64,000 nucleotides of DNA from Fuscibacter oryzae (lineage in GTDB: Bacteria; Pseudomonadota; Alphaproteobacteria; Rhodobacterales; Rhodobacteraceae). Below are positions 16,340 to 24,409 of the stretch, in pieces. The position numbers were made by a program, and so were the translations under genes. Where the stretch lies: NCBI RefSeq assembly GCF_016765795.1, contig NZ_JAESVP010000001.1, positions 1 to 64,000 on the forward strand, read 5' to 3'. The notes below the pieces were generated by a model that saw nothing but the letters and a program-made list of their open reading frames with translations, was not told the origin of the DNA and ran no database searches. Within the stretch, counting starts at the first letter, position 1, and every line of letters begins with the position of its first letter.

Positions 16340-16948
16340 TCAAGTCTTGGACGCACGTTTGAAGATCAAGTCTTGGAATTCGCCCGTTTGGAGATAGAGA
16401 GCCATGGCCTCACGGGCTTGGCTCATTCCCTCGGCCCAACTGCATAAATCGGAATGGGCCTGACCGACGCGCTCAAGGGAATCCATCAGAACCCGTTGCG
16501 CCGTGAGGCAGCCACTGAGCGTGCCTAGATCATGCTGTTCTAGGAAGTGATGAACAAGAAAATTTCGTAGCACGACGAGGTCGCGCAGATCGGCCGTGGT
16601 TTGGGCGAAATCTTCGGGGGGAAGTGTGATCCCCATTCTGATATCAACGGCAGAAAGACGTTCAGACGCGGCGACCGCATCCTGCCCTACGTCGGATGCA
16701 AGGAAAGAACCGGTCATCTCGCCGATCAGCGTCCCAAGCGTATGATGGTTGGTTTGGGCTACGCGGTTGGTGCGCGCCCTCTCGATATCAGCCTCTGAAA
16801 CGGCGGAGGCGGGTATGGAGATGCGATGCGCCGCTATGAGCGATTTCAGCGAGATCTCGTAGTGCTGTAATTGCAAGATACATTGCCCGAATAGGCGAAA
16901 CACCTCGTTCCGCTCAAATGTCAGGCCGTCGCTGCCGGGTGCTGTCAC
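16340..16948 (-). CDS. Hypothetical protein with a HEPN-like R-x4-H motif
   Basis: I do not recognise this 202-residue protein by family. It is largely helical in composition and has the stretch LRDLVVLRNFLVHHF, where Arg128 and His133 form an R-x4-H arrangement like the HEPN-superfamily RNase motif, with a polar residue after the Arg as HEPN proteins often have. No antitoxin-like nucleotidyltransferase partner is adjacent. By eye its G+C and third-position bias are somewhat lower than the iol and mod genes, suggesting acquisition. It lies where modBC would be expected downstream of modA. The HEPN call rests on one motif. Confidence 0.4.
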   Translation of the reverse strand: MTAPGSDGLTFERNEVFRLFGQCILQLQHYEISLKSLIAAHRISIPASAVSEADIERARTNRVAQTNHHTLGTLIGEMTGSFLASDVGQDAVAASERLSAVDIRMGITLPPEDFAQTTADLRDLVVLRNFLVHHFLEQHDLGTLSGCLTAQRVLMDSLERVGQAHSDLCSWAEGMSQAREAMALYLQTGEFQDLIFKRASKT

Positions 16949-17144
16949 ATTCTGTCCCTGTCGAAACTAAAGAAGAGTTTTGCCCCCGGCGCAAAGGCCA
17001 TCACTGGCTCCAGCGCCCGCAAGACAGACCCTTTGCTTTGCCAACACACTGCCAAAAAGCATCTGGTTCTGCAACGCATGAGGACGCGGCTGTTTCCAGC
17101 AGAAACCCATCGATTTTTCAGGCCAACTCTGCAAAATCGGCCTA

Positions 17145-17167
17145 AAGGCCCCACTCAGCGGGGCCTT
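17145..17167 (-). terminator. Terminator of modA
   Basis: AAGGCCCC (17145-17152) and GGGGCCTT (17160-17167) form an 8-bp stem with a 7-base loop 20 bases past the modA stop. It shows that the mod transcript ends here rather than continuing to a modB gene. Confidence 0.65.
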
Positions 17168-17186
17168 CTCTCACCTCGCTACCCCC

Positions 17187-17945
17187 TCACTTCCCCACAA
17201 CAAACCCCTGCGCCTCAAACGCTGCATCCGCCTCAGCCCCGGACAGTGCCTCATAGAACGCTTTGTCCGCCGCATCCTTGCCACCTGTCAGCAAGGCGGC
17301 GGGGTAGATGATCGGTTTGTGGCTGTCTTCGGGGAAGGTGCCGACCACGGTGACATTCTCATCGGCCACAGCATCGGACGCATAGACGATGCCATAGGGG
17401 GCCTCGCCCGACGACACCAGCGCAAGGGCTGCACGGACGTTTTCGGATTGCGCCACGCTGCCCTCAACCGACGACCAGACACCAAGGCTTTCCAGCGAGG
17501 CCTTGCCATATTGCCCGGCGGGCACGGAATCGACCATGCCCATCGCCAGCTTGCCGTCACCCAGAAGGGATTTCAGGTCGAAGCCCTTGGCAATATCTAC
17601 CGCCTTGGCATCCTTGCCATGGGCCACCAGCACCAGCGAGTTGCCCAGCAGATCCTGCCGCGCGCCATCGGCGATCAGGCCGGCCTCGCCCACCTTGTCC
17701 ATCCAGTTGACGGCGGCCGAGATGAACACATCGGCCGGCGCGCCCTCGATGATCTGCTTGGCCAGTTGGTTCGAGCCGCCATAGGAAATCGTCACAGTAT
17801 TGCCGGTTTCGGCCTGCCACTTGGCGGCAAAGTCATCCAGCCCGTTTTTCAGCGAAGCGGCCGCGAAAACCACCACCTCTTCGGCGGCGGCAAACTGGGG
17901 GGTTGCGACGGCCAAAGCAGCCGCAAGCAGGGGGGCGAAACGCAT
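17187..17945 (-). CDS. modA: Molybdate ABC transporter substrate-binding protein
   Basis: Periplasmic molybdate-binding protein, about 252 residues. A signal peptide (about 1-21, ending QFAAA) is followed by FAAASLKNGLD and YGGSNQLAKQI, the ModA stretches that contribute oxyanion-binding serines, and by GAPADVFISA. The ATG at 17943-17945 has GAGGTGG upstream; the longer frame adds 18 codons without signal-peptide character. It lies 57 bases downstream of modE on the same strand. The permease and ATPase genes modB and modC, which normally follow, are absent here, so the subunit needs a transporter core encoded elsewhere. Confidence 0.88.
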   Translation of the reverse strand: MRFAPLLAAALAVATPQFAAAEEVVVFAAASLKNGLDDFAAKWQAETGNTVTISYGGSNQLAKQIIEGAPADVFISAAVNWMDKVGEAGLIADGARQDLLGNSLVLVAHGKDAKAVDIAKGFDLKSLLGDGKLAMGMVDSVPAGQYGKASLESLGVWSSVEGSVAQSENVRAALALVSSGEAPYGIVYASDAVADENVTVVGTFPEDSHKPIIYPAALLTGGKDAADKAFYEALSGAEADAAFEAQGFVVGK

Positions 17946-17957
17946 GGGAACCACCTC

Positions 17958-17979
17958 GATATGTTTGGCGAAACATATC
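17958..17979. promoter_or_regulatory. Candidate ModE-type operator upstream of modA
   Basis: GATATGTTTGGCGAAACATATC is a perfect inverted repeat with 9-bp arms and a 4-bp spacer, 12 bases upstream of the modA start. It has the same GATAT-N12-ATATC frame as the palindrome at 18441-18462. Position and symmetry fit a molybdate-responsive ModE operator; that identity is inferred. Confidence 0.6.
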
Positions 17980-18002
17980 TGCCGCGCCCCGAAAGGCAAC
18001 CG

Positions 18003-18377
18003 CTATTTCCCGTCAGACATATCCCCCGCCCGCAGCATCGCCTGCAACTGCGCAATCTCATCCGCCCCAGCCTGGGCCGCGCGGGCCGTAACAGATTGAT
18101 AAAGCTGCAAGACCCGTTGGCCTGCCGGGGTCAGTGAGGCCCCTCCCCCACCCGCCCCGCCGCGCGCGCTGGCCACCAGCGGCTCGGCAAATGCGGCGTT
18201 CATCTCTTCCACCAGCGACCATGCGCGCTTGTAGCTCATCGTCATCGCCCGCCCTGCGGCCGAGATTGATCCGGTATCGCGGATGCCTTGCAACAGTTGC
18301 GCCTTGCCGGGGCCAAGCATGGCGGCATCCCCGAACAGGATGCGCAGGAACAGGCGGGGAGAGGTGGGTTCGCTCAT
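18003..18377 (-). CDS. modE: ModE-type winged-helix regulator lacking molybdate-binding domain
   Basis: A 124-residue protein corresponding to the N-terminal LysR-like winged helix-turn-helix domain of ModE: LLQGIRDTGSISAAGRAM, MSYKRAWSLVEEMN and the glycine-rich wing before LTPAGQRVL are all typical. The C-terminal molybdate-binding (TOBE/Mop) domains of full-length ModE are missing, which is common for short ModE-like proteins. The ATG at 18375-18377 was chosen because the domain begins there. It precedes modA on the same strand, with a candidate operator between them and another upstream of its own start. Confidence 0.75.
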   Translation of the reverse strand: MSEPTSPRLFLRILFGDAAMLGPGKAQLLQGIRDTGSISAAGRAMTMSYKRAWSLVEEMNAAFAEPLVASARGGAGGGGASLTPAGQRVLQLYQSVTARAAQAGADEIAQLQAMLRAGDMSDGK

Positions 18378-18438
18378 CCGCCGATCATCCCGCCCTGCGT
18401 GGCGGCTGGCAAGGGTCTTGTCAGACGGCGCGGCGCTT

Positions 18439-18464
18439 GCGATATTTCCATCTGGAAATATCGC
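18439..18464. promoter_or_regulatory. Palindrome upstream of modE (GATAT-N12-ATATC)
   Basis: The arms GCGATATTTCCA (18439-18450) and TGGAAATATCGC (18453-18464) are perfectly complementary with a 2-base spacer. The core shares GATAT-N12-ATATC with the site before modA. It lies in the divergent spacer between modE and the GAF/Fis regulator and may control both. Confidence 0.6.
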
Positions 18465-18549
18465 TATATAAACCAAAGTCGCACTTCTCGTGGCAGCCGG
18501 GCTGGGGCAGAGAACACTGGCTGCCGCAAGCGGCAGTAAGGAGGAGGGG

Positions 18550-19497
18550 ATGACGCCAAAATCGACGGCCAGCGCCCATGTGGCGCATGTGTCGGCGGCC
18601 CTTGCCGCCAATCTGGCGGCGCGGTCGGCCATCGTGGCGTCATGGGCGCGCTCTGCCCAGATGCACGGGCTGGACCCGCAGCGGCAAATCCGGCCCGACC
18701 GGCTGACAGCCGCCGAGTTCACCGCGCTGTGCCAACGGATGGAGCCGGTGTCGCGCGCGGCGCGCCCCGCGCTGGAGCGGCTGTTTCAAGCGGTGGGCGG
18801 CCTTGGGGCCTGCGTCATCCTTGCCGCCGACAATGGCGTTCCGGTTGAACGGCTGGGCCGCGATGCCGAGAACCGCGACTTTTCCGATGCGGGCCTGTGG
18901 ACCGGTGCCCTGTGGACCGAGGCCGCCGTTGGCACCAATGGCATCGGCACCTGTCTGGCCGAGGGACGCCCCGTGATCATTCACCGCGACCAGCATTTTC
19001 TGTCCACTAACATCGGGCTGACCTGCGCCTCATCACCCGTGCATGACGACGAAGGGCGTCTGGTCGCGGTGCTGGATGTGTCAACCGCGCGCCAGGACGT
19101 GTCCGAAGGGATCGCGGGCCTGATCAGCCATTCGGTGCTGGAAGCTGCCCGCAAGATCGAGAGCGACCTGTTTCACGCCCGCCACCCCGATGCCCGCATG
19201 GTTCTGGTGCCGGGGCATGACCGGGCGGGGTCAGCGCTGTTGGCGGTGGATGCCGATGATCTGGTGGTGGGGGCCACGCGCGCCGCCCGCGCCCATCTGG
19301 GCCTGTCGGGCGATCTGATGCGCAGCCCCCTGCCCGTCGCCGACCTGTTGGGCCTGTCCAGCCATGACCGGCCAGAAGATGGCGAACGCGCCGTGCTGAC
19401 CCGCGCCGTGGCCCGCGCCGGGGGCAATGTGTCTGCCGCCGCCCGCGCCCTTGGTATCAGCCGGGCAACCCTGCACCGCAAACTGGGGCGCGGCTGA
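18550..19497 (+). CDS. AcoR-like GAF/Fis-HTH regulator without AAA+ domain
   Basis: A 315-residue regulator resembling the two ends of AcoR, the activator of acetoin and aldehyde metabolism. The N-terminal sensor carries the AcoR-type stretch AAVGTNGIGTCLAEGRPV and the C-terminus is a Fis-type helix-turn-helix (GGNVSAAARALGISRATLHR). The central AAA+ sigma-54-contacting ATPase domain is absent; full AcoR proteins are about twice as long. GAGGAGGGG precedes the ATG at 18550. The aldehyde dehydrogenase downstream, with a 26-bp palindrome between them, is its likely target. Lacking AAA+, it probably does not activate sigma-54 promoters in the classical way. Confidence 0.75.
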   Translation: MTPKSTASAHVAHVSAALAANLAARSAIVASWARSAQMHGLDPQRQIRPDRLTAAEFTALCQRMEPVSRAARPALERLFQAVGGLGACVILAADNGVPVERLGRDAENRDFSDAGLWTGALWTEAAVGTNGIGTCLAEGRPVIIHRDQHFLSTNIGLTCASSPVHDDEGRLVAVLDVSTARQDVSEGIAGLISHSVLEAARKIESDLFHARHPDARMVLVPGHDRAGSALLAVDADDLVVGATRAARAHLGLSGDLMRSPLPVADLLGLSSHDRPEDGERAVLTRAVARAGGNVSAAARALGISRATLHRKLGRG

Positions 19498-19509
19498 ATT
19501 TCCGCCGCC

Positions 19510-19535
19510 GACCTGTCTCAGATCTGCGACAGGTC
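19510..19535. promoter_or_regulatory. 26-bp palindrome upstream of aldehyde dehydrogenase gene
   Basis: GACCTGTC (19510-19517) and GACAGGTC (19528-19535) are perfect arms, and the interior CAGATCTG is itself palindromic, so only one base pair of the 26-bp dyad fails. It lies between the AcoR-like regulator and the aldehyde dehydrogenase gene. There is no loop and no T-run, so an operator is more likely than a terminator. Confidence 0.5.
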
Positions 19536-19630
19536 GATGCCCTGGCCTTGCCTGCCCCTGCTGACGCAAGGCCAAACCGCCCCCACACTCCTTCTATTCG
19601 CCGCGGGAGACGGCGCTTGGAGGAGAGATC

Positions 19631-21148
19631 ATGACCAAAGTCGAACAATTCGGCCTGAAGGCCACCCCGTTCAAGACACGCTATGACAATTACATCGGTG
19701 GCCAATGGGTCGCCCCGCGTTCGGGCCGCTATATGCCCAACATCTCGCCCGTCACCGGCGAAGTCATCTGCGAAGTGCCGCGTTCTGACGCCGCCGATAT
19801 CGAGCTGGCACTGGACGCCGCCCATGCCGCGCGCCGCAAATGGGGTGCCACCTCGGCCACCGAACGGTCGAACATCCTGCTGAAAATCGCCGACCGGATC
19901 GAGACCAACCTCGAATCCATCGCCATCGCCGAAACCTGGGACAACGGCAAACCCCTGCGTGAGACGCTGGCCGCCGACATTCCGCTGGCCGTGGACCATT
20001 TCCGTTACTTCGCGGGCGCCATCCGCGCGCAGGAAGGCAGCATTGGCCAGATCGACAATGACACCGTGGCCTATCACTTCCACGAACCGCTGGGCGTTGT
20101 CGGCCAGATCATCCCGTGGAACTTCCCGATCCTGATGGCGGCGTGGAAGGTTGCCCCCGCGCTGGCCGCGGGCAACTGCATCGTGCTGAAACCGGCCGAA
20201 CAGACCCCGGCCTCGATCCTGTATCTTTTGTCGTTCATCGAAGACCTGCTGCCCCCCGGTGTGCTGAACATCGTCAACGGCACGGGGATTGAGGCGGGCG
20301 CACCGCTGGCAGCCTCCCCCCGCATCGCCAAAATCGCCTTTACCGGCTCGACCCCGGTTGGCAAAGCGATCATGAAGGCCGCCGCCGACAACCTGACCAA
20401 CATCACGCTGGAGCTGGGCGGCAAATCGCCGAACATCTTCTTTGAAGACGTGATGCGCGAGGATGACGAGTTTTTCGACAAGGCGCTGGAAGGCTTTGCC
20501 CTGTTCGCACTGAACCAGGGTGAGGTCTGCACCTGCCCGTCGCGCGCGCTGGTGCAGGAATCGATCTATGACCGCTTCATGGAACGCGCCCTGAAACGGG
20601 TGGAGGCGATTGTCGCGGGCGACCCGCGCGCCGCCAACACCATGATCGGCGCCCAAGCCAGCAAGCAGCAGTTTGACAAGATCAGCAGCTATCTGGAAAT
20701 CGGCCGCGCCGAAGGCGCCAAGGTGCTGACCGGCGGTTCCGCCCAAAGCTTCGATGGCGATCTTGCCAAAGGCTTCTACATCCAGCCCACCGTCTTTGAA
20801 GGCCATAACAAGATGCGGGTTTTCCAAGAGGAAATCTTTGGGCCGGTCTGCTCTGTCACCACCTTCAAGACCGCCGATGAAGCGATCGAGATCGCCAATG
20901 ACACGGTGTTCGGCCTTGGTGCTGGCGTGTGGAGCCGCGACATGAACCTGGCCTACCGCGCCGGTCGCGGGATCGAGGCGGGCCGCGTCTGGACCAACTG
21001 CTACCACGCCTATCCGGCGGGCGCGGCCTTTGGCGGCTATAAACAGTCGGGCATCGGGCGCGAAACCCACAAGATGATGCTGGACCATTATCAGGAAACC
21101 AAGAACCTGCTGGTCAGCTATAACCCCAACAAGCTGGGCTTTTTCTGA
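19631..21148 (+). CDS. NAD-dependent aldehyde dehydrogenase (acetaldehyde type)
   Basis: A 505-residue member of the ALDH superfamily close to the ExaC/AldA acetaldehyde dehydrogenases. The catalytic glutamate is in LELGGKSPN (about 260-270) and the nucleophilic cysteine in GEVCTCPSR (about residue 300). The N-terminal opening with [14 protein letters not shown] and the C-terminal [11 protein letters not shown] are standard. GGAGGAG precedes the ATG. An AcoR-like regulator upstream fits induction by an aldehyde or alcohol. Followed by two opposed hairpin-plus-tail elements. Confidence 0.88.
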   Translation: MTKVEQFGLKATPFKTRYDNYIGGQWVAPRSGRYMPNISPVTGEVICEVPRSDAADIELALDAAHAARRKWGATSATERSNILLKIADRIETNLESIAIAETWDNGKPLRETLAADIPLAVDHFRYFAGAIRAQEGSIGQIDNDTVAYHFHEPLGVVGQIIPWNFPILMAAWKVAPALAAGNCIVLKPAEQTPASILYLLSFIEDLLPPGVLNIVNGTGIEAGAPLAASPRIAKIAFTGSTPVGKAIMKAAADNLTNITLELGGKSPNIFFEDVMREDDEFFDKALEGFALFALNQGEVCTCPSRALVQESIYDRFMERALKRVEAIVAGDPRAANTMIGAQASKQQFDKISSYLEIGRAEGAKVLTGGSAQSFDGDLAKGFYIQPTVFEGHNKMRVFQEEIFGPVCSVTTFKTADEAIEIANDTVFGLGAGVWSRDMNLAYRAGRGIEAGRVWTNCYHAYPAGAAFGGYKQSGIGRETHKMMLDHYQETKNLLVSYNPNKLGFF

Positions 21149-21159
21149 TCCGGCAAAGC

Positions 21160-21212
21160 AGGGGGGCTGTCTGCCCCCCTGCACCCCCCGAGAGTATTTT
21201 TGCCAAGAGGAA
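21160..21212 (+). repeat. Intergenic hairpin-plus-tail element, copy 2
   Basis: AGGGGGGC (21160-21167) and GCCCCCCT (21173-21180) form the stem, followed by the tail ACCCCCCGAGAGTATTTTTG and CCAAGAGGAA. It follows the stop of the aldehyde dehydrogenase by 11 bases and should terminate it. The tail matches copy 1 at 15472-15499 with few changes. Confidence 0.65.
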
Positions 21213-21229
21213 CAGGGAAAGGCTGCTTT

Positions 21230-21279
21230 CCCTTCATCTTGGCAGAAATATCCTGGGGGTCCGGGGGCAACGCCCCCGG
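21230..21279 (-). repeat. Intergenic hairpin-plus-tail element, copy 3 (inverted)
   Basis: Reading on the minus strand, the hairpin CCGGGGGC-loop-GCCCCCGG (21261-21279) is followed by the tail AGGATATTTCTGCCAAGATG (about 21234-21253). It points against copy 2 and serves the convergent hydrolase gene ending at 21368. Copies 2 and 3 together form one long inverted repeat. Confidence 0.62.
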
Positions 21280-21367
21280 CCTTTGATGCCGGAACGGGGG
21301 CACCTCCTCCCTCGAACCGCAACCGCGCGCGCGCCCCGAGCCTCCTCTCAGGGCGCGCGCAATCGTT

Positions 21368-22207
21368 TCAGCGATCGGCCTCGCAGACCTGACGCTGGCT
21401 GCCCAGACCTTCGATGCCCAGTTCCACCACATCGCCCGCCTTTAGATACCGCGGCGGTTTCATTCCCATGCCTACACCGGGGGGCGTGCCGGTCGAAATC
21501 ACATCGCCCGGATGCAGGGTGAAGAACTGCGACAGATAGCTGACAAGGAACGGCACCTTGTAAACCATCGTCGCGGTCGATCCGTTCTGCATGGTCTGGC
21601 CGTTCACCGTCAGCCACATCGGCAGCGCGCCGGGGTCGCCCGCCTCATCCGCCGTCACCAGCCACGGCCCGATGGGGCCGAAATTGTCCGACGACTTGCC
21701 TTTGGACCATTGGCCAGCGCGCTCGGTCTGAAAGGCCCGCTCGCTGACATCGTTGCAGATGAAATAACCCGCGACATGATCCATCGCATCGGCCTCGGCA
21801 ATGTATTTGCCGGGCTTGCCGATGACGAAGGCCAGTTCCACCTCCCAGTCGGTCTTTTCGCTGCCGCGCGGTATCAGGATGGGGTCATTCGGGCCGCAGA
21901 CGGCGCTGGTGTATTTGGCAAAGATCACCGGTTCCGGCGGCACGGCCATGCCGCTTTCGGCGGCGTGATCGGCATAGTTCAGCCCGATGCAGATGAACTT
22001 GCCGATCCCGCCGACGCAGGCCCCAAGGCGGGGATTGCCCGCCACCAAGGGCAGGCTGGCCGGGTCAATCGCCTGCAGCGCCCCCAGATCGGCCAGCACC
22101 GCGCCCGCAATATCGGGCACATGGGCCGACAGGTCGCGCAAGGCCCCCGCAGCATCGATCAGCCCCGGCTTTTCCGCGCCGCGCGCACCGTAACGGACAA
22201 GTTTCAT
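21368..22207 (-). CDS. Fumarylacetoacetate hydrolase-family protein (diketo-sugar-acid hydrolase candidate)
   Basis: A 279-residue FAH-family enzyme. The core FICIGLNYADHAAESG, then FAKYTSAVCGPND and DWEVELAFVIGK with the metal-binding acidic residues, and STGTPPGVGMG near the C-terminus are family hallmarks. The closest functional match I recognise is the branch including 2,4-diketo-3-deoxy-L-rhamnonate/fuconate hydrolases. The gene is 11 bases downstream of an SDR of the matching 2-keto-3-deoxy-fuconate dehydrogenase type, which supports that reading. Other FAH members (ureidoglycolate lyase, oxaloacetate decarboxylase) cannot be excluded. The preceding dehydratase and transporter genes of such a pathway are not in the window. 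Confidence 0.75.
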   Translation of the reverse strand: MKLVRYGARGAEKPGLIDAAGALRDLSAHVPDIAGAVLADLGALQAIDPASLPLVAGNPRLGACVGGIGKFICIGLNYADHAAESGMAVPPEPVIFAKYTSAVCGPNDPILIPRGSEKTDWEVELAFVIGKPGKYIAEADAMDHVAGYFICNDVSERAFQTERAGQWSKGKSSDNFGPIGPWLVTADEAGDPGALPMWLTVNGQTMQNGSTATMVYKVPFLVSYLSQFFTLHPGDVISTGTPPGVGMGMKPPRYLKAGDVVELGIEGLGSQRQVCEADR

Positions 22208-22218
22208 CGCATTTCTCC

Positions 22219-22956
22219 TCAGGTGGTCCAGCCGCCGTCAATCACATGCTCGGTGCCGGTGGTAAAGCCCGCCTCATCCGAGGCGAGATAGCAGACCAGC
22301 GCCGCAATCTCTTCGACCCGGCCCAGCCGCCCCATCGCCTGCCGGGCGATGAAGGCTTTCATCGCGCCCTCATAGTCACCGGTCGCGCGCAGCCGCTCAT
22401 GCAGGCTGGGGCTGTCTACCGTGCCGGGGCAGATGGCGTTGCAGCGGATACCTTGGGTCACATGGTCGGCGGCAACCGCGCGGGTCAGGCCCACCACGGC
22501 GGCCTTCGACGCCGAATAGACCGCCCGGTTGACCGGCCCCTTCTTTGGCCCCGCGACCGAAGACATGTTGATGATCGAGCCCGCCCCCTTGGCCAGCATG
22601 CCCGGCAAAACGGCGCGGATCATGCGGAACTGTGCCTTGACGTTCAGATCGAACGCCAGATCCCATTCCGCCTCGGTCGCCTGCAGCACGGTGCCGGCAT
22701 GGACCACACCGGCACAGTTGAACAGAATGTCAACCGGCCCGACCTGCTCGGCCAATGCGGCAATCGCCGCCCCGTCCAGCACGTTCAGAACATGCGCTTC
22801 GATCCCCGGCACCAAGGCCAGTTCGACCACCAGCGCGGGGGCCACATCGGTCGCAATCACCCGCGCCCCTTCGCGCGCCATCCGTTCGGCCGTGGCCCGC
22901 CCGATGCCCTGCCCCGCCGCCGTGATCAGCGCCACCTTGCCCTGCAACCGTTCCAT
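22219..22956 (-). CDS. SDR-family dehydrogenase (2-keto-3-deoxy-L-fuconate dehydrogenase-like)
   Basis: A 245-residue short-chain dehydrogenase. The nucleotide-binding motif TAAGQGIG lies at about 12-19, NCAG near 84, the catalytic Ser in NMSSVAG and Tyr-x3-Lys in YSASK. SAAGQGIGRA-type openings are typical of the BDH2/2-keto-3-deoxy-L-fuconate dehydrogenase group. It begins a two-gene operon with the FAH-family hydrolase. The ATG at 22954-22956 has GAGGGG upstream and was preferred to a start four codons earlier. Confidence 0.78.
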   Translation of the reverse strand: MERLQGKVALITAAGQGIGRATAERMAREGARVIATDVAPALVVELALVPGIEAHVLNVLDGAAIAALAEQVGPVDILFNCAGVVHAGTVLQATEAEWDLAFDLNVKAQFRMIRAVLPGMLAKGAGSIINMSSVAGPKKGPVNRAVYSASKAAVVGLTRAVAADHVTQGIRCNAICPGTVDSPSLHERLRATGDYEGAMKAFIARQAMGRLGRVEEIAALVCYLASDEAGFTTGTEHVIDGGWTT

Positions 22957-23014
22957 CTTGCCCCTCAATGCTGCCCCGGCGATGTTAGCGCCCGAACCAC
23001 CGCAGTGTCACGGG

Positions 23015-23905
23015 TCAGCTCAGGTAATAATCCACCGGTTTCAACGGGGCGGGCGGCACCTCGCCCAGATGGGGTGCCAGCGAGATTTCAGCCGCCCGGC
23101 AGATCGCACTCAGCGGTAATCCGTTCGCCGTAGTCGCGAAGGGATGGCTCAATTCCTCGGTCACTTCGGCCAGTCCAAGAAACACATAGGCCACGATGCC
23201 CACGATCAGCGGCGTCATCCACCCCGCAGGCCCCGCGAGAACAAGGGGCAACAGCAGGCAGTAAAGATAGGTTGTCCGATAGATCAGCAGTGAATAGACG
23301 AAGGGCAAGGGGCTGTTGGCAATCCGCTCGCATCCTGCCTGTTGCAGGCTGATCTGGCCCAGACGCGCCGTCAGACTGCGTGCGCCGTATCCGTCAACCG
23401 TGCCTGCGCGATAAGCCTCGGCCAGCATCGCATTCAGCCGGTCCATCGCGGCGCAGGCGGGCAGCGGGTCATGCAGCACGGCTTGCGTTTCGGCCGGAGC
23501 CGCCGGATCGGCTGTCATCTTGCGCAGGCTCATCCGGTGGGCATGCAGAAACCCCAGCGACTGGCGTAGCATTGCATGGCGCAAGGCCACATCAGGCACG
23601 AACACCTCGACCTCGCGCGCAAAGGCGCGCAGATCGGCCAGAAGGCCGCCCCACAGCTTCCTCGCCTCCCACCAGCGGTCATAGGCGGCGTTGTTGCGAA
23701 AGCCCAAAAACAGCGACAGCCCGATGCCGAACACCGTCACCGCCGTGCCTTCCAGATGCGGCAGAACCTTCAGCCAATGGTCCAGAAGGACCAACAGCAC
23801 CGTCAGCAGCACCAAAGCCAGCAGCGCCCGCCAGATCTGTGGCAGAACCGACCCGCGCAGCGCGGTAAACAGGTCGGCAACGGTGGGTTTTTCTCGAACT
23901 ATCAT
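23015..23905 (-). CDS. Bestrophin-family membrane protein
   Basis: A 296-residue bestrophin-like (UPF0187) protein, a predicted pentameric anion channel of the inner membrane. Hydrophobic segments include the stretch around ALLALVLLTVLLVLLDHW (about 27-44) and another at about 50-70 ending in LFLGFRNNAAYDRWWEAR, a recognisable family signature. C-terminal positions include the conserved PF(A/S)-type turn in ELSHPFATTANGLPLSAICR. It stands alone between the SDR and the cytochrome gene; its physiological ion is unknown. Confidence 0.82.
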   Translation of the reverse strand: MIVREKPTVADLFTALRGSVLPQIWRALLALVLLTVLLVLLDHWLKVLPHLEGTAVTVFGIGLSLFLGFRNNAAYDRWWEARKLWGGLLADLRAFAREVEVFVPDVALRHAMLRQSLGFLHAHRMSLRKMTADPAAPAETQAVLHDPLPACAAMDRLNAMLAEAYRAGTVDGYGARSLTARLGQISLQQAGCERIANSPLPFVYSLLIYRTTYLYCLLLPLVLAGPAGWMTPLIVGIVAYVFLGLAEVTEELSHPFATTANGLPLSAICRAAEISLAPHLGEVPPAPLKPVDYYLS

Positions 23906-23995
23906 GGGCGCCTCTGTATACGGGCAATCCTGCCCCGGCGCGCGAATGGGTGCCGGGCCGTTTCCGCCGCCTTTCGGCAGCCAAACGCCGCCGCC

Positions 23996-24409
23996 TCAGT
24001 TGGCTTGCAGCGTTTTCAAATATTCAGCCAGCGCCACCAGCCGCACCGGAGTGGGTGTCATGATGCCGTCGCCGCCATCGTAGGGCACCATCTCGCCCGC
24101 CATCAGCGGCGCGAAATCGGGCATCACGCCCTGTCCCTTTGCTCCGGCATAGCCCCAGATCTGAGCCATGACGCGGGTAGTGGGGAAAGCCCCGTGGTTC
24201 GTCTTTGACAGAACGGTAAGATCGGCGGGCTTTTTTTTAAGCCCCGCAGCGGCAACCCCGTCACCCTTGCCCGATACGCCATGACAGGCCGCGCAGTAAT
24301 CGGCGAAATCCTGTTTCGGATCAGGGGTTTCCTTGCCCTTGGGCAAACATCCCGCCAAAACCAGCCCTGCCAAAGCGGCAACCACCACGCCCCGCATCAC
24401 CTTTGCCAT
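23996..24409 (-). CDS. Class I c-type cytochrome, predicted lipoprotein
   Basis: A 137-residue exported cytochrome. The signal sequence ends in a lipobox LAGC with Cys21 as lipidation site, and the single haem motif is CAACH with Cys39, Cys42 and His43. GVMPDF farther on offers an axial methionine. It is therefore a membrane-tethered periplasmic electron carrier; its partner oxidase or reductase is not in the window. The ATG at 24407-24409 overlaps the stop of lolD, which places it last in the lolC-lolD transcript although it has no obvious lipoprotein-sorting function. Confidence 0.82.
   Translation of the reverse strand: MAKVMRGVVVAALAGLVLAGCLPKGKETPDPKQDFADYCAACHGVSGKGDGVAAAGLKKKPADLTVLSKTNHGAFPTTRVMAQIWGYAGAKGQGVMPDFAPLMAGEMVPYDGGDGIMTPTPVRLVALAEYLKTLQAN

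Noticed and set aside
19536-19630. Possible sigma-54 promoter (TGGC...GC) before the aldehyde dehydrogenase gene
   Set aside because: The GG-to-GC spacing does not match -24/-12 and the regulator lacks an AAA+ domain.
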